Origin: Membranipora membranacea
Taxonomy: Eukaryota > Bryozoa > Gymnolaemata > Cheilostomatida > Membraniporidae
Assembly (NCBI GenBank): GCA_914767715.1
Contig: OU612074.1
Span: forward strand, 7,021,501 to 7,085,500
Length of the DNA: 64,000 nucleotides
Reading direction: 5' to 3'
A program made the translations under genes and the position numbers. Shown piece after piece: positions 23,572 through 35,475 of the stretch. A model generated the notes under the pieces. That model worked only from the letters and a program-made list of their open reading frames with translations, did not search any database and was not told where the DNA came from. Position 1 is the stretch's first letter, and every line of letters starts with the position of its first letter.

Positions 23572-24105
23572 TGTAGGTCCCAGGGGCCCATGCCTACTAC
23601 ATAATTATTGTTGTGTTCCTTCCAACCAACAGCAACACAACCATGACAATATACTAGAAAGTTTTAGTTAGAATTGATAGTGTAACAGGTATGACTTACC
23701 AGTAGGGTAGTACTGTAGTAGGTAGGTGGTAGAATATCTGCTCAAGCTGATGTTATTTATTCTTCTTTCTACTGTAACTATAGCTATACTATTGTTTATT
23801 GTCACAGCAAATTTCTTGATAGATATATATAATAGTTGATGATTGAGGTTAAAATGTCTCTGCTTGGAGAACTCAACTGCATGCACTAGCAGTATGAGTA
23901 TATCAGGATAAGCTGATGATTTTCTAACTTGTTGATGAGTAGAAAGCACTGTCACATCTATGTGTGGGATGTCCTATTAAACTGATGATTCAAAAACTTC
24001 AGCAAAGTATTGTGGCACGCAGGTGAATGAATGAGCGGGTTCACTATAATGCGGAAATCCGTGAACATGCAAATTCACGTGCGTGTTGCGGGAATTAGTG
24101 CGTAT
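23572..24105. other. Non-coding stretch
   Basis: An AT-rich region between the inverted-repeat element and the palindromes. The minus-strand 95-codon frame at 23668-23955 has no recognisable features. Confidence 0.4.
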
Positions 24106-24235
24106 TTCCGCATTTTAGTCAATCCTGTGTGGGATTGACTAAAATGCGAAAATCACCTTGTGACCTACTTGTGACCTTGAAAACCATTTTTCCGCATTTT
24201 AGTCAATCCCACACAGGATTGACTAAAATGCGGAA
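24106..24235. repeat. Pair of near-perfect palindromes in mirror arrangement
   Basis: Palindrome 1 has stems of 17 bp (24109-24125 and 24132-24148) around TGTGTG. Palindrome 2 has stems of 20 bp (24190-24209 and 24216-24235) around CACACA. Both stems use TTCCGCATTTTAGTCAATCC, and the complementary loops show that unit 2 is unit 1 inverted. A further half-motif AATGCGGAAATCC sits near 24050. Likely a foldback/MITE-type repeat. Confidence 0.85.
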
Positions 24236-25689
24236 ATTACAATTATAGCATTTATTACCACTGAATGTGTCCTATATGTGGAAATTTGATATGTATTTTA
24301 TGAAACCACGTGAAATCATGTGGTATAGTACAGCTGTAGCACTATTTCTGTATTGCGGAATTCCCTGTGCAATGTTGACCTTAATTTACAGGGGAAGAAA
24401 CTTTGCACTCCAACAGTTTTTAACATTAGTCATGAGCAGAAATTCTTTTGTGGGTACTATTATACATTGTGAGCGCAATACACATCAATGTAGCTGAGCA
24501 ATAGTAAATCGGGTATCTAACCATTAGTTGAGTTGGTGATTATCAATAAAGTAATAGTAATGTCAACTGAGGAGCATTGCAAAAGAAACTCCGACAAAAT
24601 CAGTCTGCTCAAATGATTATGTAATAGACAATCACTCTATTTAGAAGTACTCAGCCACCCACTTTGACACCAAGAAAGGCTGGCTGGTATTGCAGCCGGA
24701 ATTAAAACAAAAGAAACATTTTTTTTCCGGTAACATGCAGTTTTATTGTAGTGCAACAGAACAAATAAAAATTCTCCAACATTGCTATATAAACAACGAG
24801 TCTTCACCATTGCGGATCATTTTATTATTTACCACAATTGTCACAATCAAGCGATTCAATATAAAACCTAATATAATAATTATGATTGCCTTGCCTTGCC
24901 TGTATTACAAAAGTTCACAGGTGCCATATATATGATACATAATAAAAAAAGTCATCTCATTGTTATTTGTTGTGACTATCGGTAGAGTATAGGTGCATAA
25001 TAACCATCAAAATGTTACTATAATCAAACGGATTTTATACGATAATTTATAAAGAAACGTACACTACACTGTAAGTATGTGGTAGGCGAGATTAAAGCTT
25101 GTTCCACTGTGGTGTTTATGAGACAATATTGATCAACCCTAATGGTGTAAAATATTTACAGGAGGAAATTTATTGCTTGCTCGATTTTACTTGACAGTGG
25201 CCTGACCTTGATTAGCAAAAATTGATGAGAGGTAAAATTGAGTCATCCTCAAACTAGTTAAAACTAAAATCTAGCTAACACTTATTCCTCCAGGGTAGCG
25301 TTACTACAAAAACTCCCGCATTGACAGCTGTATTTTCAGACTCCCGTTAAAAATATGATACAGATCAAAAAAGTCTTCCATTAGACAGCTTCAGTCTACA
25401 AAGACAGCTATTCTCAGCAATCGTAGAATTCGGTAGAGGGAAACCTAAAATGAAACGTTTAAATTAACATTATTTTCTGCATGCAGTCTAATATTTCGAA
25501 AGCACCCCCTATATTTGATGAACAGTCTGGAAGCAAGATAAGGAATCTTTAACAGTGGATGTGATCTCATTGATCCAACATGCCATATCTCGGGTTTTTG
25601 GACTACCTGATGAGACAGACACCACGCCCCATGACATGGTTTACTTGGATAGTATAGGTGCCCTCTCCTTGGACATACGTACAGCACAT

Positions 25690-26110
25690 ACCCGACAAGT
25701 CTCCCTTTTTGGTAGGAGCCTCCCAGTTTTTAGGGGTATTTTCCACCTCCTCCCTATCTCCCTTTTTCCTCCCTTTTCTCAACTTCCTTCACCCAGAAGA
25801 CTTTTTTAAGCTTCTCATTGCAAAAAAACTATGTTTTCCTACCCCCACAGTACATATAACTATATATAATTGCCTGTTACCAAACTATCTCTCCTCGTTC
25901 AGATAAAGTGCAACAATATAATTTGTAAAATCAGGTAAAATTAGGCATTTCATAATAATTATGATAAATGACAACAAGAGCCAGATTACACCTTCACTGC
26001 GGGACGCGCAGAGTGGTACTCCGGGTCGGGACTTTGTCCCCGGAGACCTCCTGATTTCTGGGTCTACCAACTTGTCATGTATGGTACAGCATTTGACACT
26101 ACATATCATG
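25690..26110 (+). repeat. Dispersed repeat, copy 1
   Basis: Shares long blocks with 58620-59060: GAGCCTCCCAGTTTTTA, CCACCTCCTCCCTATCTCCC, a pyrimidine-rich tract, CACAGTACATA, and CTCCTGATTTCTGGGTCT followed by CCAACTTGTCAT. The 3' part contains a palindrome-like word GGGACTTTGTCCCCGGAG. No coding potential. Probably a SINE-like or non-autonomous element of about 0.4 kb. Confidence 0.75.
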
Positions 26111-26342
26111 GACAACTCATCCACACGCGTGACCATCATATAGCTTAAAAGCCAGTTTGTGTACGATGCCTAGAGGGTTTTTTAACAAGCATCATAACAT
26201 GTTTTTTATGGATATTAGTTTCACACACAGAGAGAGCTCCAAGCCACACATGCAGGAATAGGTCTCATCAGTTTATATGTCGAATGATATCGGCAGTTGT
26301 GGGTAGGGATGGAACAAGATTTTGGATGAACCAGAAATGTAA

Positions 26343-28658
26343 TTAAGTTAATTTACACAAGTTACTGTGGTCTGACTTGATTCTATGATTGACTTTGTAT
26401 AGACGATGAGGTTCTAGTGATGGTGCACTGAAGGTGTGTACTATGTAAGGGTCGATTTCAAATTCATCATCTTGGATCTGGCCTATTACATATCTGATAA
26501 GGTTTGTGGTTGGATCCAATGCCAAATATCCGAAATTCAACTCCTAGTTTCCATCTCTTGGCGTGGGCATAGTAGTCCATGCTCAGGGATATTGTGACCA
26601 ACCAGGATTGAACAATTTTGTTTGTCTTCAAAAAATAATATTTATATCAGTTATAATGTAGTTTGAGTTTGAAGTACTGAATGATTGTTGGATTTCAGAC
26701 ATGCGGCCACGGGATAAGTTAAGTTTCACAAAAATACATCTTTCTTTTTTTCTCACCTGACTGCTATTCTTCACCATAATATATAAATATGCAGCATAAC
26801 CCCGAACCTGAGCTAGCACTCTGGTAACGACCTGAAATATAAAATAAATAATATGGAGGGAATCATTTGTTACTGTCTATTAATTGAGTTAGTGGTTTGT
26901 TTACGCCAACCTTAGAATGTAAGGGACTTCTGTGGGTGGGGAGGGTATAAGTCAGATGGATTCAATATAAGTAGTCTGTTTAGTTACTCTACGCGCTACT
27001 GCGTATGGTGCTTATTTCGGGCCATGCAACCGACACAACAGACTTTTAGGAGTAAATGGACCAGTGGGTAGGGCACTCATGTATTTGAGGTATTTTGACG
27101 ATTTTTGTGATAAAATACCTGCTGTCAACCCTCTATTTCAGGGAAATTATGTTGGCAGAAGGGTCTTGATCATGGAGCAAGAGCTATAATCAATATCTAC
27201 TCCCATTTGGTGATCATTCAGGGATCATGAGCCAACTGAGATAAGTCTTGAACATATCATTTGCGGCACGGAATGCCAAAAGTTACCAAAATTACCTCAA
27301 CATAAATAGTCTCCTTCCCATGTAACTTTGTGGTTGACCATGATCATGCATGAAGCATTGTCCTTGCATGGTATGGTGAAAGTAACCCGATCGGCATTCA
27401 CTCACAGATTGAATTAGCTTTTGGTGACACTCAGCTCTACAAGTACCAATAACAACCAAATTCATTGCCAAGCTACTTCAAAAATGATGGCGTTTGATTT
27501 TTGAGGTAGGTTGCAAATATTTGAACATCGTTATATATTAGTTGTTCCGCTATTGATGAATTAAGGGAGCTCAATGGGTACAATTGAAAAGCTGCAGATC
27601 TTTCATAAAATATAATTCAAGCATGTTGACACTATTTACCTTACTACCAAGCAACTCAAGCTTTTTCACATTATGCGGGAATTTTTTAGATTTTTGACCA
27701 AGTCAACTTACCATCACTTTTGCTTGTTAGACAGGCATATTGTATAGTGTTGAGCACTGCAGACAAAACAGTGGCATTTCCTGTGAGTAACCAGTGAACA
27801 TCTGATATCTTCGCTACCACACATCTAAAATGGCAAGTAGCATGGATATGGACAATCGATGCAACCAAATAAATGCCACTTCTCAGTGTTGTGTTTATAG
27901 ATATAGTGTCAAGGCAAAGAGCAGCGAGGAGGGTGCGGTTTTTTGTGCAAATAGTATTTTACTCGAGGGTTGTCCATTGCAAAAAATTATTAGGGCATGA
28001 TGCACTATGAGCTGTCTAATAAACAATTCTGTGAGCCGAATCCCAAGACCTAGAATCTCCATGGCGAAGTCACGGACCTGCTATGTCAGCTTTAAAGATG
28101 AAAGGAGTGGGAGTTAAATTAACACTTAGCTATTCAGTAAAACATATTGCCAAAGTGTTATTTTTATTCCGAAAGGTGCACTGTCTAGCGTGCTGGTCTA
28201 TGAAAATTAGTTACATCACCTTGAAGATGTGGAGCACAATTAAGTCAGGTTTAAATGGTTGAGCTTTCAACCTCATGACCTACATATAGCGAAAATGGCT
28301 CGCACCAGCTACACCGTACAGGTGCACATAACATTCCATTCAAAGTTACCTTTTCGGTAAGTGTGAGCAGACAACTCGGGGAAAAAATCATCTAAAGCAT
28401 ATTTTTACCAGGGAGGTCCCAAACTCCCTGTTTTTACACAGCGTCTGTAAAATACTGAATTTATCTTATGAGAAAATGAAAAGCCCACAGAAATATATTT
28501 GTCATCTAGACTTTATTTTCCTAAAAGTGTATGGGTAGCCGACTTACACTGCTCTTTGTGCCGGTAACAGTTCTTAATAGATAGAAATGAGCATGAAGAC
28601 CGCCAATCACTCTTCTATCAGTAAACCAATCGCCAGTAATAGAAAGTAATGGTTTTCC
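26343..28658 (-). other. Candidate minus-strand exons of an unrecognised gene
   Basis: Several short open blocks have plausible splice signals on the minus strand. Near 28658-28556, TTGCAG precedes a block reading PLLSITGDWFTDRRVIGG and GTAAGT follows. Near 27840-27715, TTTTAG precedes KISDVHWLLTGNATVL and GTAAGT follows. Near 26832-26757, TTTCAG precedes VLAQVRGYAAYLYIMV and GTGAGA follows. A terminal block at 26630-26343 (ALDPTTNLIRYVIGQ, ending LCKLT-stop) has a frame change near 26540. I do not recognise the protein. Phases do not all agree, so this may be a decayed gene or a chance set. Confidence 0.3.
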
Positions 28659-29324
28659 TGCAACAAGCAAATTCATGCACTTACAGGCCTAGGTAAAATA
28701 CATACTGTACAGCGTTTTTTCTATATTTCCTTTCAATGCGGATTATGGTTTTCAGAAGTAATACATTGGGAAGCAATATGGATAAATTAACAAATTTCTA
28801 GTTTTCTTAATACAACTATAAATGTAGATTTCTAAGAACCACCAAACTTAGCTCTAAGTCAAATCATTTGTCACACTTATTCTAGCTGTTTTAAGTGGAT
28901 ATCAAAAGAAGGAGGACCAAAATCGTATGAGTAAGCACCTGGAAATCATTGTCCAATTCGGCCATACACCAAACTTGGTGTGATATGAAGAGTATTTGTA
29001 TGTCATAAAAAGACTAGTCGTTTTATCACACCTTTTAATCGAGGCAACAGCGACTGTGTTTGATAAAACCAACCAATCAAGCAAGTTAGCTATGGGAAAA
29101 ACATCCGTATTTTACATTGCCTATTGGTAACTTGCAACAAAAGTGTAGTGTTAAAACAAAATAGACCCATGCTTAGCTATAGTTATTACGTACACCGTTG
29201 TTATCAATCCTTTCTTATTGTCACACTGTCGATTATTAGAAAGTTGACCCTGTGATGCCCTGATATTTTGAGAATTCAACTAATATTTCTGTGGTTGAGT
29301 ACAAAATCAACTACAACAAGGCAA

Positions 29325-29535
29325 AGAAGCTTTGATAGCGCAAATGATCACAACCTTTGCTATCAAGCGAGAAGTCCCGGGTTCGATTTCGGCTCTCTTC
29401 TCCCTACCCACATACCACATACTCTCATAATCACAAAAACCGACTGACAGAACTAGTCATCCTTCTAACATCAAGGATGTGTCCTCTCAGTAATAATCAA
29501 CAATTGTCCAGGGGTCTTTGAGCACCAGGGGTGTC
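29325..29535 (+). mobile_element. tRNA-derived SINE (probable)
   Basis: GATAGCGCAAATGATCA resembles a tRNA D-arm/A-box, and CCCGGGTTCGATTTCGG about 35 nt later is a good T-arm/B-box. Together they look like the pol III promoter of a tRNA-derived SINE head, though the anticodon arm is not regular. The body runs into the inverted repeat starting at 29536. Confidence 0.5.
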
Positions 29536-29712
29536 AATCAGTGGGGACATGTTCTTTGCCTTGTCTTGTCTTATGTGGGGGGAGGGTAGTGGCATGAAAC
29601 CGTACTCTCCAGAGAACATGTGATTGACATGTTCTCTGGAGAGTACGGTTTCATGCCACTACCCTCCCCCCACATAAGAAAAGACAAGGCAAAGAATATG
29701 TCCCCACTGATT
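29536..29712. repeat. 85-bp near-perfect inverted repeat
   Basis: Arms 29536-29620 and 29628-29712 with a 7-nt loop (TGATTGA). Only a few mismatches are seen across the stem, for example in the CTTGTCTTGTCTTATG versus CATAAGAAAAGACAAG segment. Such an arm-to-arm identity implies a recent fold-back duplication. Any transcript through it would form a long hairpin. Confidence 0.9.
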
Positions 29713-30240
29713 CCCAAACAACCACTAGTGATCATTCAGATCCTGATTTAGCTGAAAATAACTTTATAACAATGACCTGTCGCAGCATGCAAGAGGAAAC
29801 CGAGCGTAAGGCGGTCTACCGACGGAGGCCTTTCAAGCACAGCATAGGTTGCTTTGAATGAGTACAAAAAATGCCATTTTCATATAATATAGACATAAAG
29901 CCATCTATTGTGTTGTCTTTGTACAGTGAGTGAGTATAATGCACCCAAACATTGGCCCCTTATATGTCCAGAGGCCCAAGCATCCACACTCAACTCATCA
30001 TGGCCAAAGTGGTGCGCGCCATGCCGATGCAGGAGGGGGGTTGGATCAAGTTGAAGCTTAGTTCGAACCACAAAACCACGCACAAGTGACAAGATCTTGG
30101 ACTTGAGCCCCTACCTAGGCATATATATATATAATGAAGCTTGCAAGTAAGTCCCACGCCATGGGCATATGGCACATGCTTGTAACTCCAGATGCCTATG
30201 ATTGGGAGGTATGACTGGGAGGGACAGGCCGGATAACTTA

Positions 30241-30275
30241 CACAGCACACACACACACACACTGCACACACACAT
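30241..30275. repeat. (CA)n microsatellite
   Basis: Interrupted CA repeats with a TG interruption. Simple sequence. Confidence 0.85.
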
Positions 30276-30364
30276 ATATTCCTTGCAGACACAGTCCCTG
30301 ATCTGAGTACAAAATACAGTACTGACTTGAGCAGTGACTGGGTAAGTGTTGGTATGTAACAGTT

Positions 30365-30580
30365 AGGCTACTATGTAACAGTTAGTAGTTAACTATTAAC
30401 TAGACTCATAACTAGTAAGCTAAGTTAGCAGTAGTAGTGGCTGAGAGTGACAACAAAGTTAGTAGTTAGTAATATTATTTATATAATACATTTGATTACT
30501 ATCTTGTTGTCACTCTCAGCTCTCAGTTACTACTGCTAACTTAGCTCACTAGTTATGAGTCTAGTACTCTAGTAGCCTAC
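30365..30580. repeat. Inverted repeat, ~80-bp arms
   Basis: Left arm from GGCTACTATG (30369) to GAGAGTGACAACAA (about 30456); right arm from TTGTTGTCACTCTCAG (about 30502) to GTAGCCTAC (30580). Shared core: CTAACTTAGC, ACTAGTTATGAGTCTAG. The loop is AT-rich, about 45 nt. Likely a foldback MITE; the right end abuts the hAT target duplication. Confidence 0.8.
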
Positions 30581-30588
30581 CTCTATAG

Positions 30589-31487
30589 CATGGGTGGGCA
30601 ACCTTTTCTTGAAAAAGGCCACATTTTACGCCAGATCAATTCAAAAGGCCGCAACATATTTTTCAGGGATAAAATTGGAACTGGAGTAGCAATTTTGACA
30701 CTTCCTATGTAAAAACCAAAACAGACTTATGTCTAAAAACTGCAGTATGCTGCAAAAACCATCAACTCAGCAGAAATACTGGTTTATCTAATCTTCTTGA
30801 GTTTTGTGATGTCATTTTACCTCATGATTTGATTGTGTACATGTCTGTATCCCCATGTAATGTGTAAGACAAAGAGGAGGGTGGGTGCGGGAGGGGTGCT
30901 GTAGCGCCCTCCCAGGGGTTAAAGTGTAAATAAAGTTCATACAGGACTGTTTTGATGGAGAAGGAAGTATTTTCGAGGAGCGAAAAAAGAATTTTAAATT
31001 ATTTTTCGTGTCCTGCCAAAGTTTTCACCTCACAGCTCCCGCCCACTCTCAAAGGAGGGAAATTTTCGCAAATGATTGTGAAATGAAGAATTCAATATGG
31101 AACATTTCAGCCATAATGCAGGAGCACTCGTCACAAAGGGAATATTTGTCCACAGAGACTGTTTTGCAAAAAAAAATTACTATAATGTTAGAGAAACTTG
31201 TAATTTTAACATCCAAAGGTCACTGTTTTGTGTTATTTCGAAAGGAAAACAACTTGATAAAGTAGTAAGTGTGGCTGGGAAGCTAAGCTACATGCATAAT
31301 ACAGCCACTAGCATATTTAGAAATATTTTGAGCTTACAGAGCGCTATGCATACTTGGTTCTCCACATAAAAAAAGGGGAATCAAATATAATGTATAAAAA
31401 GTTTTACAGGCATAAGGCCACAATTAGGCCGCAAAATATTACCCATTAGGCCGCACTGGCAAAAAGGCCGCAGATTGCCCACAGCTG
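30589..31487. mobile_element. Non-autonomous hAT-type transposon (899 bp)
   Basis: Flanked by a perfect 8-bp duplication CTCTATAG (30581-30588 and 31488-31495), close to the hAT preference nTCTAGAn. Imperfect TIRs: CATGGGTGGGCAACC at the left, CAGCTGTGGGCAATC at the right end on the other strand. Subterminal AAAGGCC/GGCCGCA words repeat near both ends, as in Charlie-like elements. Internal frames (for example 31097-31369) show no transposase motif. Confidence 0.9.
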
Positions 31488-31499
31488 CTCTATAGTATA

Positions 31500-32043
31500 T
31501 ATATATATATGTTGAATATTTGTATCTGCTGACGTTTTATAAAATTGTTTATAGTTTAGTCCCAATAATTGATACCAATCTGCTCCCCGAGAAATTAACT
31601 AGTGAAACTCGGCTTGCTAAAAGTTCTGGGTTTAGACTATCCAAGGAAAATTTTAGATTTGCTTTAGCTAATTTCGGTGCTCAGAAGTTTAACGAATTAC
31701 CCAATCATGTTAAGCTGAGTCAATCCCTTGCTACATTCAAAACTGCCACTCGGAGCCACGTCCTCAAACTTCTCAATTAATGAGTCAGTTCTTTTCATTT
31801 CATTTTAGCCTACTGCTACATTGTTCTAACTTTTCTTTTCCTAGCTATTGTGTATCAACTTGTGTAATGTTTTACTGCTAATTAATGCCTGCGTGTACGT
31901 TGTAATTTTACCTGTCATTGTTCTTGATTTTTAGTTACATGTCTTTTTAATTCTACACCATATTTTTATCAATTTTTCTGTTTTCTGGGTACAAGTCCTA
32001 AGGACTTATTCTTCTCCAGAATAAACATGGAATATATATATAT
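31500..32043 (+). mobile_element. 5'-truncated LINE 3' end
   Basis: The 86-codon frame 31520-31780 ends with a LINE C-terminal signature: FRFALANFGAQKFNELPNHV followed by SLATFKTATRSHVLKLL. After the stop come about 240 bp of 3' UTR, AATAAA near 32020 and a terminal (TA)n. The upstream reverse transcriptase is missing. It is flanked on the left by (TA)n next to the hAT duplication. Confidence 0.7.
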
Positions 32044-32629
32044 AAGTCCTGGTTGTCTTCTCTCTCGACAGGGGAAGCAACTCTCATTCCAACAAATGTG
32101 CATGCCAAAAATAGTGTTTTTATGTAAAGAATTTGTTGTGATCTTACTCCTCATCATAAACAGATGTGAGTGCCTTTGTGAATGATCATCATTAATTTAC
32201 ACAATTATTTTGGGGAGTTGCTCTTGCGTTGATTCTTTATACTAATGTAGTCTACGTTCAATCCAGCACTTTTTATGTTCATTCCAGGGTTTTCGACTTT
32301 CATACCAGTCTACTTTCATTCCAGCTAATTGCAATCGTGTGGCGTTCATCCCAGCCGACAGTAATTCCAATCCGCTGCGCACACCAGCATATGATATGAT
32401 CAAATTCTAGGGTGCATGACCTGATATGCCGATTTGTATTTTTAACAGGAATTTGATCACAAATAAATGTATTTGTTTCGCCAATTCTTGTTTGAAATTG
32501 GATGAAAATTTTAAAATTAATGGTTTTCAATCGAATTGCTTTATTCTTCTGAAGAGAAGACTAAATACTTTTCTGCGTTTAATCAATATTAAGTCACTAA
32601 CAAGGAGTGAGTACGAGCTGAGAGAAGGA

Positions 32630-32965
32630 AGATATATATACTTTTATTGTCATTCTACATCATCTTTAGGAATGTTTTTCATGCAGTGACAGAACAAAAA
32701 AGAAAAAACTTAAGCGGAGAGAAAAAGAAAAAATACTCAAGTAACAAGAATTAATAGGATATAAAGTGCTTTGATAGTTGTTGTTTAAAATGAGTAAGTT
32801 TGGTTGCTGAGCGTATCTGAATTGGAAAAGAGCTAAAAGTTGTAGTGATTTTTTGTCTTAATTGATCAGTGTGATAATGTAATAAGTATTTGTCTCTAAA
32901 AAAGGTTTTAGAGCTAGCTGGAATAAAGCCTTCCAAAAGAAAGTCAGGTGCAATCAAATGCAAAA
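32630..32965 (-). mobile_element. 5'-truncated LINE 3' end (minus)
   Basis: On the minus strand the frame 32963-32751 reads FSSFPIQIRSATKLTHFKQQ then LSKHFISY-stop, the C-terminal 'LP-x-x-IR...FK--L' tail of non-LTR elements. The 3' UTR holds AATAAA (32651-32641 region) and ends in (TA)n near 32630. Only the extreme 3' end is present. Confidence 0.7.
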
Positions 32966-33699
32966 TCCTCGGATCCTCCGGTAAATGCCAGATCCTCCGG
33001 TAAATCTGGCGAAGTGCACAAGGGCGCCCGGAAAACAGGGAGCACTGTGCGTATTTGAAACAATTTTAATAGAAATAGATCACATCATTGTTTTTCCTCT
33101 AAAATGTTTCACCTTAGTATTGCAGGTAGTTGTCCCTTCTTTTTACAAGTGGAAACAACTCTAATGTTTCAAACTGTTGATATGGTAAAAGCAGGGAGGC
33201 AGGGATATACCTCTCCCACCCTCCCTGGTAAAAGCAGGAAGGGTCCCTGGTGAAAGCAAATAATTGTTGAAACTTTCTTATCCTTCATTGTCATCTCGGA
33301 AAGGATCTTGTGCGTAAATATACATAGAGTGGAAATTTCTTTACATTGTTTGGTGGTTGATTGATAAAAGCTTGTAAAATGGTATGTGGCGGATAACATA
33401 TGATGCAAGCTTAATTTTGTAGAGTGATATGGCCAATAACCGTAATATGATAATCTCTTCAGCTCGGGCGATGATTAAATGGCTCAAAACTTTTGAGAAT
33501 TGGCATAAGCACCATTAATTTGTTTTGTCGAAAAAGAAGTTTATAACAAGGAGGCAATTTTGATGAAATCAACCACTTGGACTAACTTGTGCAATAAAGA
33601 ACTCAAATCAAAATCAACCCATTACTTATAAAATCAACTCACATCTCCATTTCCAAAGCTATAACTTTCTCCAGTGCTGGCTGGATGTGAACATTGTTA

Positions 33700-33915
33700 A
33701 CGTATTTGTGGGTGGAGAAATGGATTGGTGGGAAAACATGCAGGTGGGAAACTAGATTGGTTGGAAAACGTGCAGGTGGGAAAATGGCACAGTGGGAAAT
33801 CAACCAGGTGGGATAATGGCTCGGTGGGAAAATGTCCAGGAGAGAAAATGGCACAGTGGGAAATCAACCAGGTGGGAAAATGGCTTGGTGGGAAAATGAC
33901 ATTGGGAAAATGGGG
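33700..33915. repeat. G/A-rich minisatellite (GGTGGGAAAATGG units)
   Basis: About ten diverged units of roughly 16-20 bp built on GTGGGAAAATGGC, with a longer register visible because GGCACAGTGGGAAATCAACC recurs at 33785 and 33851. Open frames on both strands are by-products of the repeat. Confidence 0.85.
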
Positions 33916-34444
33916 CAGATTCATTTTTGTACACATTGTCCACTCTAGAGTATATAATAACTTTATGTGTTCAAACATTGACATTATATTATATTATATC
34001 AGTGTGTGCTTATAACATATTATCATAATTATTCCTGTAGGTGCTTAATTAATGTATGACTGAACGGCAGAATAAACGTTCATAGTCCCCCCCCCCCCTG
34101 AATAGATATGGTGTCTAATACCAAACTATATTGCTTAGTATCTGTCATTAAACTTTAGATCACAGCAAATACAAATCCAGATTTGCGGTCGACAATATAG
34201 TCTGAAATCTGAATTTTTTGGAAAAAATACAGGTGCTGATATCGGTAATTGTAACGGTCACAGCAAAAAGGGATGAGGATAGTAAAACCAGAACCATGAA
34301 GAGGGAACAATCAATAAGTGCTGATTGCGCGTGCTCATCAAAAACAATTGGAGTCGTCCCATTCCTTACCATCATCATGAAGCATTTATGGAACGAATAT
34401 TTCTACGCCTTAATTGGCAGTTAAATTTAATTGGCAATTAAATA

Positions 34445-34845
34445 ATTTGGCCTTAATTGGTTGACGAAATGTTATTGGCAATTTATGATCGGCAAAATGA
34501 GATTGGCAAAGTATCTTTGGCAAAATGAGATTGGCAAAATGAGATTGGCAAAACATCTTTGGTGTAATGTGATTGGCAAAATATGACTGGCGAAATGTCT
34601 TTGGCAAAATGTGATTGGCAAAATAAAATTGGCAAAATGTCTTTGGCAAAATGTGACTGGCAAAATGAGATTGGCAAAATGTATTTGGCAAAATGTGATT
34701 GGCAAAATAAGATTGGCAAAACATCTTTGGCGAAATGTGATTGGCAAAATAAGATTGGCGAAATGTCTTTGGCGAAATATGATTGGCGAAATGTGATTGG
34801 CAAAACATAGCATTGGCAAAATGTACATTGGCGAAATGTCTGCCA
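34445..34845. repeat. 14-bp minisatellite (GATTGGCAAAATGT units)
   Basis: Nearly 30 tandem units of 14 bp alternate between GATTGGCAAAATGA/T and CTTTGGCAAAATGT variants, giving a higher-order register of 28-70 bp. As 14 is not a multiple of 3, the three frames are equivalent. Stop-free units therefore produce open frames on both strands (up to 134 codons on the minus strand), which should not be taken as genes. Confidence 0.9.
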
Positions 34846-35277
34846 CCCCCATGTGGAACATTACTGGGGAAATCAAATGTGTGGAAAGTGAGTTTGATGA
34901 TGATTATGTCATATCAGAGTAGTGTTCGACATGAAAGGTCAAATAGAAAATTAATTGTATTGTGATATATTATAACAATGTATACAGTGTAGGGATTTTT
35001 TTGGTTGTTGCCATTTGGAGAGGGAATACTCGTACATACTCAAGCAACTAACGTTTGTTGCCTGGAAATAATAAGATAACTTATTACTGCTGTGTCTAAT
35101 CACAAAGTGTTTACTGGCAGCTGCATTCACCCTCACCAAGGTACCAGTAATAGGCAATTAAACTCAACTTTTCTTTCAGCAGAACTTATTGCTATCCTTC
35201 TTCATGAAAGGTTCAGGCCCATTATAAATCACTTAGTAGACAAACTAATCATTATCAATTCTTTGTTGTCGTTTTAG

Positions 35278-35475
35278 TTCTCACGTCTTGTGCAAATTCC
35301 ATCCCACCAGTGGAAAATGCAGCATCAAAGGTTCTAGGGATGGATGTCACTTACACATGTAATGATGGGTACCATCTTAACACTTCGGTCAAAACATCAA
35401 GTTGCATGTATGATTATAATGAGGCTGGAGCTACTGCTGTGTGGAGTAGTGCTGAGGTTATAGGCTGTGAGAGAG
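35278..35475 (+). pseudogene. Sushi/CCP domain exon with mutated donor
   Basis: After acceptor GTTTTAG, a phase-1 exon encodes a sushi domain: SCANSIPPVENAASKV, YTCNDGYHL, a third Cys in SSCMYDY, the conserved Trp in VWSSAEV, and the last Cys in GCER. Its expected phase-1 end at 35475 is followed by ATGAGT where GTGAGT would be expected, so the donor has probably lost its G. Reading on gives TGA at 35481-35483. The closest relative in the window is the exon at 63640-63909 (shared SIP-x-V-[DE]-NA-x-SKV). Sushi exons in receptors are normally symmetrical phase 1-1; 198 nt fits. It may alternatively be a genuine terminal exon. Confidence 0.7.

Noticed and set aside
29880-30292. Minus-strand ORFs near the CA microsatellite, one Cys/Val-rich.
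   Set aside because: Partly encoded by the CA repeat; no domain, no splice support.
33639-33984. Minus-strand ORFs rich in Phe/Pro/His.
   Set aside because: By-products of the GTGGGAAAATGG minisatellite.
33700-34845. CRISPR array.
   Set aside because: Units are directly tandem without unique spacers, and the genome is eukaryotic.
34410-34876. Minus-strand ORFs of 132 and 134 codons.
   Set aside because: They are translations of the 14-bp minisatellite; all three frames are open because the units lack stops.
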